A program made the translations under genes and the position numbers. This document shows, in pieces, positions 1-8,162 of a stretch of 64,000 nt of DNA. Below the pieces are notes generated by a model. That model saw only the letters and a program-made list of their open reading frames with translations, had not been told where the DNA came from and ran no database searches. The stretch is taken from the NCBI RefSeq assembly GCF_024199945.1, contig NZ_JANADP010000001.1, forward strand, positions 5,208,001 to 5,272,000, given 5' to 3'. Each line of letters starts with the position of its first letter. Position 1 is the stretch's first letter. The stretch is from Bradyrhizobium sp. CCGUVB4N. GTDB lineage: Bacteria > Pseudomonadota > Alphaproteobacteria > Rhizobiales > Xanthobacteraceae.

Positions 1-889
1 CCTCGGGGCAGAGCATGTCGAGCACATCGGCGAACAGCGATCCCTTCAGCAGCGGAAGCGGCAATTGCGCGACGTCGGCGAAGCGTTGCGGCACGTCGGT
101 GAGGTGTCCTCCCGCATCGGTCTGCCACAGCCAGTCGCTCGCGTTCTCCTGAAAATCCTTCAGCAGCAGCGAGATGATCTCGGTCTGGCGTTCGAGTTCG
201 AGCTGGGCCTTGAGATTGCCGAGGAACAGATTGCCCTGCGAGACGATGTTGCGCGCCATGAAGAACGCGAACAGCAGCAGGAAGACCGCGGTCAGGGCAT
301 ACGGACCCGCGCCGCACAACAGCATCGCGCCGGCGCAGGCGATCGTCATCGTTGCGAGATAGACGAGGCCCGCACGCGGGAAGGTCGAGAGCGTGAAGGC
401 ACCGCCGGACATCATGCCGACCATCAGGCAGGCCAGGATGAGCTGGCTGGTCGGCCCAACCCGGCTGAACAGAGCGAGCGGCAGCGTGCCCCAGATCGCC
501 GCGAGGAAAAACGCCTGCCGCAGCATCTGCCGCGTCGCACGTCGCGACGCTTCCTGCGGCGGATTCTGCTGCGCGCGCCACCACGCACGAACGGCGAGCG
601 AGGCGGTGACGGCAAGGGTCATGCCCCAGATCGCGAGGAAGTCGTTCCAGCCCCGGCCCCAGAACAGGATCAGCACGATGGCGACGTTGAGCATGGTGAC
701 GGACATCGTCATCGGGACGGCTCGCGTCACCGCATCGATCTGCTTGGCGCGGATGCGACGCAGTTCGCGCTCGCTGAGACCCGCGGTGAGGCCGTCCTCG
801 ATCTCGAAGCCGCCGAGCCAATACAGGAACGCGCCGATCAGGCCGTCTCGCGGCTCGCCTGGCTTCATGGATTTATCCGGCCATCCCAT
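1..889 (-). CDS. Membrane protein with start of a PAS domain, probably a cyclic-di-GMP signalling protein (partial, C-terminus off the left edge)
   Basis: An open frame starts at the ATG at 889 and runs off the left edge, giving about 296 residues. A short cytoplasmic N-terminus (ERELRRIRAKQ) is followed by several hydrophobic segments between about residues 50 and 205. A helix (LKAQLELERQTEIISLL) then leads into a PAS-like start (ENASDWLWQTD). This layout, membrane sensor then PAS, is common in rhizobial GGDEF/EAL proteins, but no GGDEF or EAL motif lies inside the window, so the output domain is inference. A histidine kinase is the alternative. It is divergent from xthA across a 134-base gap. 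ATG 868 is a second possible start. Confidence 0.55.
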   Translation of the reverse strand, partial: MGWPDKSMKPGEPRDGLIGAFLYWLGGFEIEDGLTAGLSERELRRIRAKQIDAVTRAVPMTMSVTMLNVAIVLILFWGRGWNDFLAIWGMTLAVTASLAVRAWWRAQQNPPQEASRRATRQMLRQAFFLAAIWGTLPLALFSRVGPTSQLILACLMVGMMSGGAFTLSTFPRAGLVYLATMTIACAGAMLLCGAGPYALTAVFLLLFAFFMARNIVSQGNLFLGNLKAQLELERQTEIISLLLKDFQENASDWLWQTDAGGHLTDVPQRFADVAQLPLPLLKGSLFADVLDMLCPE

Positions 890-922
890 TTGAAAAACCT
901 TTTCCGCATCAATGACCCGGAG

Positions 923-936
923 CCGGCTTAAGCCGG
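923..936. promoter_or_regulatory. 14-base perfect palindrome in the divergent gap before xthA
   Basis: CCGGCTTAAGCCGG is a perfect palindrome between the left-edge gene and xthA. It overlaps a TTAA-N6-TTAA pair (928-941). Its position suggests an operator for one or both divergent genes, but no matching regulator is known to me. Confidence 0.25.
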
Positions 937-1023
937 GTTAATTTTGTGGGAGATTTTGCGGCATCCTTGACGGGCAGGTTTGCATTTTGTTCTAACCGGG
1001 GCCCCTGCCCGGAGCCCTCACCC

Positions 1024-1821
1024 ATGCCCATCAGAGTTGCCACCTGGAACGTGAATTCGGTCCGGCAGCGGATCGATCTGCTGCTGACATGGCTGAAGGA
1101 GTGCCAGCCGGACATCGTCTGCCTGCAGGAGATCAAATGCGTCGATGACGCCTTCCCGCGGCTGGAGATCGAGGCGCTCGGCTACAACGTGGTGACCCAC
1201 GGACAGAAGACGTTCAACGGCGTCGCGTTGCTCTCCAAGCTCAAATTCGACGAGACCAAGTCAGGGCTGGCCGGCGACGACGAGGACAGCCACGCCCGTT
1301 TCCTCGAGGGCGTGGTGACGCTCAAGCGCGGCGTGCTGCGCATCGCCTGCCTTTATCTGCCCAATGGCAATCCGGTCGGGACAGAGAAATATCCCTACAA
1401 GCTCAAATGGATGTCGCGGCTTCTTGAGTATTCGAAGGAGCGCCTTAAGACCGAGGAGCCGCTGATCCTCGCAGGCGACTTCAACGTCATTCCGCATGCC
1501 CGCGACGTCCACAATCCCGCCGCCTGGACCGAGGATGCCCTGTTCAAGCCCGAGACGCGGGAGAGCTTTCAGTCCCTGCTCGGCCTCGGCCTGACCGACG
1601 CCCTGCGCGCCGTCACCGACGAGCCCGGGCTCTACACCTTCTGGGACTACCAGGCCGGGGCCTGGCAGAAGAACCAGGGCCTGCGCATCGACCATCTGCT
1701 GCTGTCGCCCCAGGCCAGCGACAAGCTCGCCAATGTCGGCATCGACAGCTATGTGCGGGCTTGGGAGAAGCCGTCGGACCACGTGCCGGTGTGGGCGGAT
1801 CTGGATCTGGAGGCGGCGTAA
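1024..1821 (+). CDS. xthA: Exodeoxyribonuclease III
   Basis: 265 residues, the usual length. This is the AP endonuclease and 3'-5' exonuclease of base excision repair. Family motifs appear in order: TWNVNSVRQR near the N-terminus, LQEIKC (metal-binding Glu), GDFNV, LRIDHLLLS and the C-terminal SDHVPVWADL with the catalytic Asp-His pair. The frame is open upstream to 946, but homology begins at MPIRVATWNV, so the ATG at 1024 is chosen. A repeat element separates it from the convergent exoR. Assignment is firm. Confidence 0.95.
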   Translation: MPIRVATWNVNSVRQRIDLLLTWLKECQPDIVCLQEIKCVDDAFPRLEIEALGYNVVTHGQKTFNGVALLSKLKFDETKSGLAGDDEDSHARFLEGVVTLKRGVLRIACLYLPNGNPVGTEKYPYKLKWMSRLLEYSKERLKTEEPLILAGDFNVIPHARDVHNPAAWTEDALFKPETRESFQSLLGLGLTDALRAVTDEPGLYTFWDYQAGAWQKNQGLRIDHLLLSPQASDKLANVGIDSYVRAWEKPSDHVPVWADLDLEAA

Positions 1822-1858
1822 GCTTCGCGGAGTTGGCAGGAGCCAGCGGCCGTCGCAA

Positions 1859-1989
1859 CTGCCGTAGGTGGGCAAAGGCGCAAAGCGCCGTGCCCACGAT
1901 CTCTTCATGATCGAAACAGGTGGTGGGCACGCTTCCGCCTTCGCTCTTCGAGCTACGGCGGACAAGTCGCTTTGCCCACCCTACGGCAG
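1859..1989. repeat. Intergenic palindromic repeat, GTGGGCAAAG family
   Basis: The ends are inverted copies: CTGCCGTAGGTGGGCAAAG at the left and CTTTGCCCACCCTACGGCAG at the right, differing by one base. The interior holds a smaller hairpin (GGCGCAAAGCGCC) and further inverted pieces (GTGCCCAC, GTGGGCAC). I recall this kind of element as frequent between Bradyrhizobium genes. It sits between the convergent ends of xthA and exoR, where it could act as a bidirectional transcription barrier. Confidence 0.7.
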
Positions 1990-2002
1990 CTTTGCTGCCG
2001 AA

Positions 2003-2827
2003 CTACTCGCGGCGACCCTGCACCCACTGCTCCAGCATCTGCAGGCACATGGCGCGGTCGTCGTCCGACGCCTTGGCGAAGGCGCGGTTGTAGTTTTCCT
2101 TGATCCAGGTCTCGTCGGTGCCAGCGCTGTCACGCGCGAGCGTCAGCCACATCAGGCCACGCGCGGCCTGCCGCGGCAGGCGGTCGCCGTTGAACAGCAT
2201 CTGTCCGAGCAGCGCCTGGGCCTCATGCTGGCCCTTCTGGGCGGCGAGGCCGAGCCAGCGCGCGCCGTAGCGGAAATCTTCGCGCGAAGCATCCGGCGTC
2301 TTCAGATACAGCCGGGCGAGGTCGTACTGGGCGTCCGCATTGCCGAAATAGGAGGCGGCATAGGAGAACATCTCCCGTGCTCGATCCGGGTCGGCCTTGA
2401 TCTTCGAATTCGGGATGCCGCTCAGATAATAGCGGCCGAGCGCGACGAAGGCGTTCGCCACGACCTGCGCCTGCGGCGCCGACGGGCTGTCCTCGGCATG
2501 CGCGTTCGCGATCTTGGTGAAATAGTCGAAGGCGCGCACATCGTCCTGGGCGACGCCGTCGCCATTGGCGTACATGCGGCCGAGCTTCCACTGCGCGATC
2601 GGGTGACCGCCCTCGGCGGCATATTGCAGGGCGCTGAGCGAAGTTTCCTGGGGCGCGACCGGCGGCGCCGACTTGCGCACCGTTCCCGCAGCACCGGGCA
2701 AGGTGGTCACGACCGGGATGGTCGCATCCTTCTGGTTGACCGGCGCGCCGTCGAAAGCGAGCGCCGGCGCGGCCAGCGCGGTAGCCCCCAACACAAACGC
2801 AACAATGGTACGCCTAGATGTCCGCAT
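2003..2827 (-). CDS. exoR: ExoR-type periplasmic Sel1-repeat regulator
   Basis: 274 residues with a signal peptide (cleavage probably after ALAAPALA, near residue 24) and Sel1 repeats. Typical repeat pieces are WKLGRMYANGDGVAQDD, FVALGRYYLSGIP and AQYDLARLYLKT. Length and sequence match ExoR of Sinorhizobium and Agrobacterium, a periplasmic protein that holds the ExoS sensor kinase inactive and so represses succinoglycan and affects motility. No exoS or chvI gene is in the window. The start codon at 2827 lies inside the 3' end of ilvD (14-base overlap), so exoR is probably translated from the ilvD transcript. Confidence 0.85.
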   Translation of the reverse strand: MRTSRRTIVAFVLGATALAAPALAFDGAPVNQKDATIPVVTTLPGAAGTVRKSAPPVAPQETSLSALQYAAEGGHPIAQWKLGRMYANGDGVAQDDVRAFDYFTKIANAHAEDSPSAPQAQVVANAFVALGRYYLSGIPNSKIKADPDRAREMFSYAASYFGNADAQYDLARLYLKTPDASREDFRYGARWLGLAAQKGQHEAQALLGQMLFNGDRLPRQAARGLMWLTLARDSAGTDETWIKENYNRAFAKASDDDRAMCLQMLEQWVQGRRE

Positions 2828-4538
2828 AGCACTGCTTCTCGTGCGCGCCGCCCGGATGGGTCACTGCCCCCCCGACCGCTGGTCCAACCTGTTGGGCATA
2901 TTTCCAGAGCGCGCCCGTCGTGTGGTTAGTCGCGCGAGCGCTCCATTTGGTTTTGCGCTGGGCGAGCTCGGCGTCGCTCAATTTTACGTTAAGAGTCCCG
3001 TTGTCGGCGTCGATCTCGATGATGTCGCCGTCCTCGAGCAGCCCGATCGGGCCGCCGACCGCCGCCTCAGGCCCGACATGGCCGATGCAGAAGCCGCGGG
3101 TGGCGCCGGAGAAGCGCCCGTCGGTGATGAGTGCGATCTTACCGCCCATGCCCTGGCCGGTCAGCGCCGCGGTGGTCTGGAGCATCTCCCGCATGCCGGG
3201 GCCGCCCTTGGGGCCCTCGTAGCGGATCACGATGACTTCGCCTTCCTTGTAGGTGCGCTTCTGGACCGCCTCGAAAGCATCCTCCTCGCGGTCGAAGCAC
3301 CTGGCCGGACCGGTAAACTTGAGGTTGGACATTCCCGCGACTTTCACGATCGCACCTTCTGGCGCCAAATTGCCCTTCAGACCGACCACACCGCCTGTAA
3401 CGGTGATGGGCTTGTCTGCCGGGTGCACCACGTCCTGGTGCGGATTCCACTTCACGCTTTTGAGGTTTTCGGCGATCGTTCGACCGGTGACCGTAATGCA
3501 GTCGCCGTGGAGAAATCCGTTGTCGAGCAGCGTCTTCATCAGAAGCGGTATGCCACCTACTTCAAACATGTCTTTGGCGACATAACGGCCACCCGGCTTC
3601 AAATCCGCGACATATGGTGTCTTTTTGAAGATTTCGGCGACGTCGAATAAGTCAAACTTGATGCCGCACTCATGCGCGATCGCCGGCAAGTGCAGTGCAG
3701 CATTGGTCGAACCGCCGGACGCAGCAACCACGGCCGCCGCATTCTCCAGCGCCTTGCGGGTGACGATGTCGCGCGGCCGGATATTCTGGGCGATCAGGTC
3801 CATGACCTTCTCGCCCGCAGTCATGCAGAAGGCATCGCGGATTTCGTACGGTGCCGGAGCGCCGGCCGAGTAAGGCAGTGCGAGCCCGATGGCTTCCGAG
3901 ACGGTCGCCATGGTGTTGGCCGTGAACTGGGCGCCGCAAGCGCCGGCCGAGGGGCACGCCACGCGCTCGATTTCGTCGAGATCCTCATCCGACATGGCGC
4001 CGACCGAGTGCTTGCCGACGGCCTCGAACATGTCCTGCACGGTGACCTGTTGCCCGCGGAAATTGCCGGGCAGGATCGAGCCGCCGTAGATGAAGATCGA
4101 GGGCACGTTGAGGCGGACCATCGCCATCATCATGCCGGGCAGCGACTTGTCGCAGCCGGCAAGGCCGACCAGCGCGTCGTAGGCGTGACCGCGCACGGTC
4201 AGCTCGACGGAATCGGCGATGCATTCGCGCGACGGCAGCGAGGAGCGCATGCCGTCATGGCCCATGGCGATGCCGTCGGTGACGGTGATGGTGCAGAATT
4301 CACGCGGCGTGCCGCCGGCGGATGCGACGCCCTTCTTCACCGCCTGCGCCTGGCGCATCAGGGCGATGTTGCAAGGGGCAGCCTCGTTCCAGCACGAGGC
4401 GACGCCGACGAAGGGCTGGTGGATCTGATCGGTGGTCAGGCCCATGGCGTAGAAGTAGGACCGGTGGGGCGCACGCGCAGGACCTTCCGTCACGTGACGG
4501 CTCGGCAGCCTCTGCTTGATGTTGGTCTTGGCGTCCAT
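2814..4538 (-). CDS. ilvD: Dihydroxy-acid dehydratase
   Basis: 574 residues, the length of the shorter IlvD/Edd class. It removes water from 2,3-dihydroxy-3-methyl acids in valine, leucine and isoleucine synthesis. Cluster-binding cysteines are visible at Cys49 (VASCWNEAAPC), Cys129 (AGCDKSLPG) and Cys201 (CPSAGACGAQFTANTM). Having all three fits a [2Fe-2S] enzyme. The C-terminal half has GRFSGATRGFCIGHVGPEA. exoR follows with an overlap. Upstream is a long leader region with no other gene. Confidence 0.95.
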   Translation of the reverse strand: MDAKTNIKQRLPSRHVTEGPARAPHRSYFYAMGLTTDQIHQPFVGVASCWNEAAPCNIALMRQAQAVKKGVASAGGTPREFCTITVTDGIAMGHDGMRSSLPSRECIADSVELTVRGHAYDALVGLAGCDKSLPGMMMAMVRLNVPSIFIYGGSILPGNFRGQQVTVQDMFEAVGKHSVGAMSDEDLDEIERVACPSAGACGAQFTANTMATVSEAIGLALPYSAGAPAPYEIRDAFCMTAGEKVMDLIAQNIRPRDIVTRKALENAAAVVAASGGSTNAALHLPAIAHECGIKFDLFDVAEIFKKTPYVADLKPGGRYVAKDMFEVGGIPLLMKTLLDNGFLHGDCITVTGRTIAENLKSVKWNPHQDVVHPADKPITVTGGVVGLKGNLAPEGAIVKVAGMSNLKFTGPARCFDREEDAFEAVQKRTYKEGEVIVIRYEGPKGGPGMREMLQTTAALTGQGMGGKIALITDGRFSGATRGFCIGHVGPEAAVGGPIGLLEDGDIIEIDADNGTLNVKLSDAELAQRKTKWSARATNHTTGALWKYAQQVGPAVGGAVTHPGGAHEKQCYADI

Positions 4539-4915
4539 TGCGACCAGTTTCCTTGGCTAACCCTTGTCAGACCCGGAACATCAGACCCAAGATTTGAATC
4601 GACCTTGGGATTTCCCGCCGCCTGCAAGGGACCAGCCCAGCCCCTGAAACATTAGAGCGATTGTATTCATGTTCGGGTGTGGCCAAAAAGCGGCGCTGAT
4701 GCGAACGACCGGTGATGAGGGTTAAATCCACCGTGAGTGTTGCGTTGACAGCACAATCGTTACCGGGAAGACACGGATTGGCCTACCGTGATACCCCCAC
4801 GAAGATGACAATCCACAACCTTTGATTTCATGATTCGCAGAGCGCGACCGGTTTTGCGGTGACGACGCCGAGCTGCGACTGAGTCGCCCTCGCGGCGCAA
4901 GCAGCATTATGATTT
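4539..4915. other. Gene-free stretch upstream of ilvD
   Basis: No convincing gene. It should hold the ilvD promoter, reading leftward. A hairpin with 6-base arms (CCCAAG 4586-4591, CTTGGG 4604-4609) lies about 50-70 bases before the ilvD start. No T-tract or leader-peptide codon run typical of ilv attenuation was found. Confidence 0.4.
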
Positions 4916-5272
4916 TCAGAAACCGCAATCGCGATATTGCTTGCTCGCCAGCCGGAAATGCGAGCCGACCTCGACGAAATCGACATCGATGCATTGGTGT
5001 CCGTGGCGCACTTCGGTGAGGCCCTCGCAGCGGAGATATTCGATGTTGATGCGCCAGCGCTTCTCGGCCGGAGAATAGGTCGCGAAATCGTGCTGGGCGC
5101 TCGCCGGTCCCTTGCACATGCTGGCGATGTAGTGGCGGATTTCAGGAGGCAGGATGCCGATATGCTCCGGATTCCAGGGATCATCCTTGGACGGGGAGCT
5201 TCCCCTTGAGTCAGCCGGCAGGGCCGTCGTGAGCAGAAGCGAAACTCCGAGAACGAGTGCACGCATCAGCAT
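4916..5272 (-). CDS. Small secreted hypothetical protein
   Basis: 118 residues. The N-terminus MLMRALVLGVSLLLTTALPADS is a Sec signal peptide, so the mature protein of about 95 residues is periplasmic. It has four cysteines (in SMCKG, LRCEG, HQCIDVD, RDCGF), enough for two disulfides. I do not recognise a family. The start at 5272 is supported by GGGAGGAGG seven bases upstream. It is divergent from rcnR, but nothing in its sequence suggests metal binding. Confidence 0.7.
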   Translation of the reverse strand: MLMRALVLGVSLLLTTALPADSRGSSPSKDDPWNPEHIGILPPEIRHYIASMCKGPASAQHDFATYSPAEKRWRINIEYLRCEGLTEVRHGHQCIDVDFVEVGSHFRLASKQYRDCGF

Positions 5273-5401
5273 GTTGGCCTCCTCCCGCGCGTGGTGGCCG
5301 CAGCCATACTAGTCCATTTCGAGCCGCGAACGGCGGACAAGTTGAGCCGCGGACCCATCTCCCCTTACCGGCAGCACCGATTGCGCTGCAGCGTAAGCAC
5401 A

Positions 5402-5430
5402 TTGACTCAGATAGGGTACCCCCCTATCTT
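5402..5430 (+). promoter_or_regulatory. rcnR-rcnA promoter with embedded RcnR operator
   Basis: TTGACT (5402-5407) and TATCTT (5425-5430) are 17 bases apart, a good sigma-70-type pair. In the spacer and running into the -10 is a perfect inverted repeat, GATAGGG (5410-5416) and CCCTATC (5422-5428), separated by TACCC. An A/T-flanked G/C tract like this is the operator style of RcnR/CsoR-family repressors. The first transcribed base would fall at about 5436-5437, directly on the rcnR ATG. Confidence 0.75.
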
Positions 5431-5436
5431 ATTGGG

Positions 5437-5715
5437 ATGTCGCACACGATCAAGCACAAGTCGAAGCTCATCGGCCGGGTCCGGCGCATCAAGGGCCAGC
5501 TCGAGGCCGTCGAGCGCGCGCTGGAGTCGGAGATCGGCTGTGCCGACGTGCTGATGCTGGTGGCGTCGGTGAAGGGCGCGATCAGCGGTCTCACCACCGA
5601 GCTGCTGGAAGACCACATCCGCCACCATGTCGTGGATCCCGCGCATGAGAAGGATCCGGAGAAGGCCAAGGGCGCCGCCGACCTCATCGACGTCGTCCGA
5701 ACCTATTTGAAGTGA
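5437..5715 (+). CDS. rcnR: RcnR-type nickel/cobalt-responsive repressor (CsoR/RcnR family)
   Basis: 92 residues, all-helical CsoR/RcnR family. The four ligand positions of E. coli RcnR are present: His3, Cys35, His60 and His64. This set separates it from FrmR-type formaldehyde sensors and copper CsoR. The start is set at ATG 5437 because homology (MSHTIKHKSKLIGR) begins there. Longer upstream reading would run through the promoter and operator. No Shine-Dalgarno precedes this ATG (TTATTGGG), in line with a leaderless message. rcnA follows after 5 bases, so the two form an operon that is presumably autorepressed and induced by Ni or Co. Confidence 0.9.
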   Translation: MSHTIKHKSKLIGRVRRIKGQLEAVERALESEIGCADVLMLVASVKGAISGLTTELLEDHIRHHVVDPAHEKDPEKAKGAADLIDVVRTYLK

Positions 5716-5720
5716 ATGCT

Positions 5721-6788
5721 ATGACCGACCTGTCTCACCTGCTCCAGCAGAGCAGCGCGCACGCATGGCTGTTCGTGCCCAGCGCCATCCTGCTGGGGGC
5801 GCTGCATGGTCTCGAGCCCGGCCATTCCAAGACCATGATGGCCGCGTTCATCATCGCGGTGCGGGGCACCGTGCTCCAGGCCGTGCTGCTCGGCCTGTCG
5901 GCGACCATCTCCCATACCGCGATCGTCTGGGCGATCGCGCTCGCGGGGCTGTATTTCGGCCAGGAATTGTCCGGCGAACGCAGCGAGGCCTGGCTGCAAA
6001 TGGCCTCCGCCGTCATCATCATCGGCATCGCCGGCTGGATGGTCTGGCGCACCTGGCGGGAACAGAACCACGCGCACGCGCACGACCACCATCATCACGA
6101 CGAGGCGCAATCCATTTCCCTCGCGGGGTCGTCGCTCTCGCTGGACGTGTTCGAAGACGGCGTGCCGCCTCGCTGGCGGATCCGGAGCGAGAGCGGTGCG
6201 CTTCCCACGTCCGGCGACATCGCGGTGACCACTATCCGCGAGGACGGCTCAGAGCAGACCTTCACGTTTGCCGCCCGGGACGGATACCTCGAAAGCGTCG
6301 AGGAGATTCCCGAGCCGCATGCGTTCAAGGCGCGCGTCGCCTTGGCCGGCGAGTCCACCGAGCTCCTGTTCAGGGAGCACGATCACGACCACATGGATCT
6401 CGGCGACGAGGACGACGCGCACGCGCGCGCCCACGCCGCTGATATCCGCAAGCGCTTTGCCGGGCGCAGCGTGACGACGGCGCAGATCGTGCTGTTCGGC
6501 CTCACCGGCGGACTGATCCCCTGCCCCGCCGCGATCACGGTGCTGCTGCTCTGCATCCAGCTCAAGCAGTTCAGCCTCGGCTTTATCCTGGTGCTGTCCT
6601 TCGGCATCGGGCTCGCGATCACGATGGTGTCGGCAGGCGTTCTCGCCGCGCTCAGCCTGCGGCATGTCGAACGACACTGGGGCGGCTTCAGCCGCTACGC
6701 CCACCGCGCGCCCTACGTCTCGGCGGCCTTGATCGTCTTCGTCGGCCTCTACACCGGTTGGACGGGCTTGCACGAACTGATGTTGTGA
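5721..6788 (+). CDS. rcnA: RcnA-type nickel/cobalt efflux permease with large His-rich insert
   Basis: 355 residues from ATG 5721. A GTG at 5712 overlapping the rcnR stop is an alternative start. It is an inner-membrane NiCoT-like exporter. The metal motif HGLEPGHSKTM is in the second segment (about 29-39), and the C-terminal half has GLTGGLIPCPAAITVLL. Between the halves lies an unusually long hydrophilic insert, about residues 117-240, bounded by His-rich runs (HAHAHDHHHHDE and HDHDHMDLGDEDDAHAR). Between the runs is a beta-rich stretch. E. coli RcnA has only a short His loop here. Partner of rcnR. Confidence 0.88.
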   Translation: MTDLSHLLQQSSAHAWLFVPSAILLGALHGLEPGHSKTMMAAFIIAVRGTVLQAVLLGLSATISHTAIVWAIALAGLYFGQELSGERSEAWLQMASAVIIIGIAGWMVWRTWREQNHAHAHDHHHHDEAQSISLAGSSLSLDVFEDGVPPRWRIRSESGALPTSGDIAVTTIREDGSEQTFTFAARDGYLESVEEIPEPHAFKARVALAGESTELLFREHDHDHMDLGDEDDAHARAHAADIRKRFAGRSVTTAQIVLFGLTGGLIPCPAAITVLLLCIQLKQFSLGFILVLSFGIGLAITMVSAGVLAALSLRHVERHWGGFSRYAHRAPYVSAALIVFVGLYTGWTGLHELML

Positions 6789-6800
6789 CCATCGGCGAAA

Positions 6801-7721
6801 TCAGCCTTTCGCGCTCGCCGTCTTGTCGAGCGCGGACCGTAGCCCCTTGGCGAGCTTGATCGCGTCATCATTGGCCCAGAAGTGCATGAAGAACAGCCGC
6901 GGCTGCTCATCCAGCATGTGGCTGTGCAATGCCGTCACCTCGATGCCGTTCGCGAGCAGCGCTGCGACCACCGGGTTCACCTCGTCACCCGACAGGACGA
7001 AGTCGCCGGTGATGGCAGCCTTGCCTCCGCCAGTTGGCTGAAAGTTGATGCCGCTCGCAACGCCCATCGCCCCGACGGGCGTGAGCGGCATGCTCTCCTG
7101 TGTGATCGGATCGCGACGCTTGACGGCGAATTGGTAGACGCCGCCATTGACCTGTCCCTTCGTGCCGATGATCTGGTCGAGCGCAGCGGTGTCGAGTTCG
7201 ACGGCGGGCTGCGGGCTCGACGGTGCGGTAACGGTCAGGGGTGTCTTGCTTTCGGCGAGAGCGTCGTGGATCGCCGACGCCAGCTTGACCGGGTCGCCAT
7301 GTCCCGCAACATGCATGTAGAACGTCGCCGGGCTCGCGCGCAGCAGATGGTTGTGCACGGCGGTGATCTCGAGACCGCTGGCGATCATCTTCGCCATTAC
7401 GGGCGTGATCTCGGTCTCGAGCAGCACAAGGTCGCCCATGACCATGGCGCCGCCGTGGGCTGGCTTGAACGCCACCCAGCCGCCAAGCGCCAGCGCCGGC
7501 TTGATCGCGACCCCGTCCAGGGTCACGGCGAGATCGCTGCGCGGAAACCCGTATCGATGGACATCATCCGCGACCGCAGCCTTGCGGCCGAGGGTTTGGT
7601 CGATCGCTTGCCAATTGACCTCTTCGGCCTGGGCCGCCGAGACGAATGGCGCGGCAAGCGACACTGGTCCCATAACGGCGGCCAGCAAGAGAACGGCGTG
7701 ACGGAGTTTTGGGAGTCGCAT
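6801..7721 (-). CDS. Exported DUF1259 protein with internal duplication
   Basis: 306 residues from ATG 7721, preceded by AGGAGAAGGA. The frame stays open upstream to 8183, but that part has no signal peptide or homology. A signal peptide (cleavage near VSAAQAEE, about residue 32) is followed by two copies of the DUF1259 (LppY/LpqO) fold. Matching blocks are GDLVLLETEITPVMAKMI...TAVHNHLL...FYMH in the first half and GDFVLSGDEVNPVVAALL...TALHSHML...FFMH in the second. The repeated HxH motifs suggest a metal site in each half, which is inference. Function of the family is unknown. It converges on rcnA with a 12-base gap. Confidence 0.8.
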   Translation of the reverse strand: MRLPKLRHAVLLLAAVMGPVSLAAPFVSAAQAEEVNWQAIDQTLGRKAAVADDVHRYGFPRSDLAVTLDGVAIKPALALGGWVAFKPAHGGAMVMGDLVLLETEITPVMAKMIASGLEITAVHNHLLRASPATFYMHVAGHGDPVKLASAIHDALAESKTPLTVTAPSSPQPAVELDTAALDQIIGTKGQVNGGVYQFAVKRRDPITQESMPLTPVGAMGVASGINFQPTGGGKAAITGDFVLSGDEVNPVVAALLANGIEVTALHSHMLDEQPRLFFMHFWANDDAIKLAKGLRSALDKTASAKG

Positions 7722-8162
7722 GGTCCTTCTCCTGGTGTCCCTGCCCCAGGGTAGAAGCCTTCCGAAAGGCATCCAAATCACGCGCGTTGCCGCGCGCGAG
7801 CCGAATGAGCCAATCTGTCGAATGAAGACGGTGTGTGAAATGGACATGCTGCGCCCTTGGTGATCAGGACGCGATGCTTTGGCATGTCGCCTCGCGGGGA
7901 GACCGCATATCCCCGACGCCTCGACTAGAAGCCTGAGGGACCAGGCTGTCAACGCGGACGATCCGCGAGGTCTCGAAAAGTTTTCGTCGGTCCAATGGAA
8001 CCAATTGTCGTGTGCCTGCGCTCGCGCGATCTGCGGAAGCCGCATCGTCGCATCTTGCGGCTTCCGCACGATCCCGCATAGAATGCCGCAGTGGGGACAA
8101 GGCAGACTCCCCGTGAGACTTCGGTCCAAGTCTGCGCAGCACGCAATTCGTGGAGCTTGCGC
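7722..8162. other. Divergent gene-free region with a 13-bp perfect hairpin
   Basis: No gene is supported between the DUF1259 gene and the ATP-grasp gene. The stretch has a perfect inverted repeat, TGCGGAAGCCGCA (8032-8044) and TGCGGCTTCCGCA (8056-8068), with an 11-base loop and no T-tract. A shorter CGCGCG-TTGC-CGCGCG dyad lies near 7784-7800. Both promoters for the divergent genes must be here. Confidence 0.5.

Noticed and set aside
65..931. 288-codon plus-strand open frame at the left edge
   Set aside because: Composition is Arg/Glu/Asp-rich without a domain, while the minus strand encodes a protein with regular membrane segments and a PAS start.
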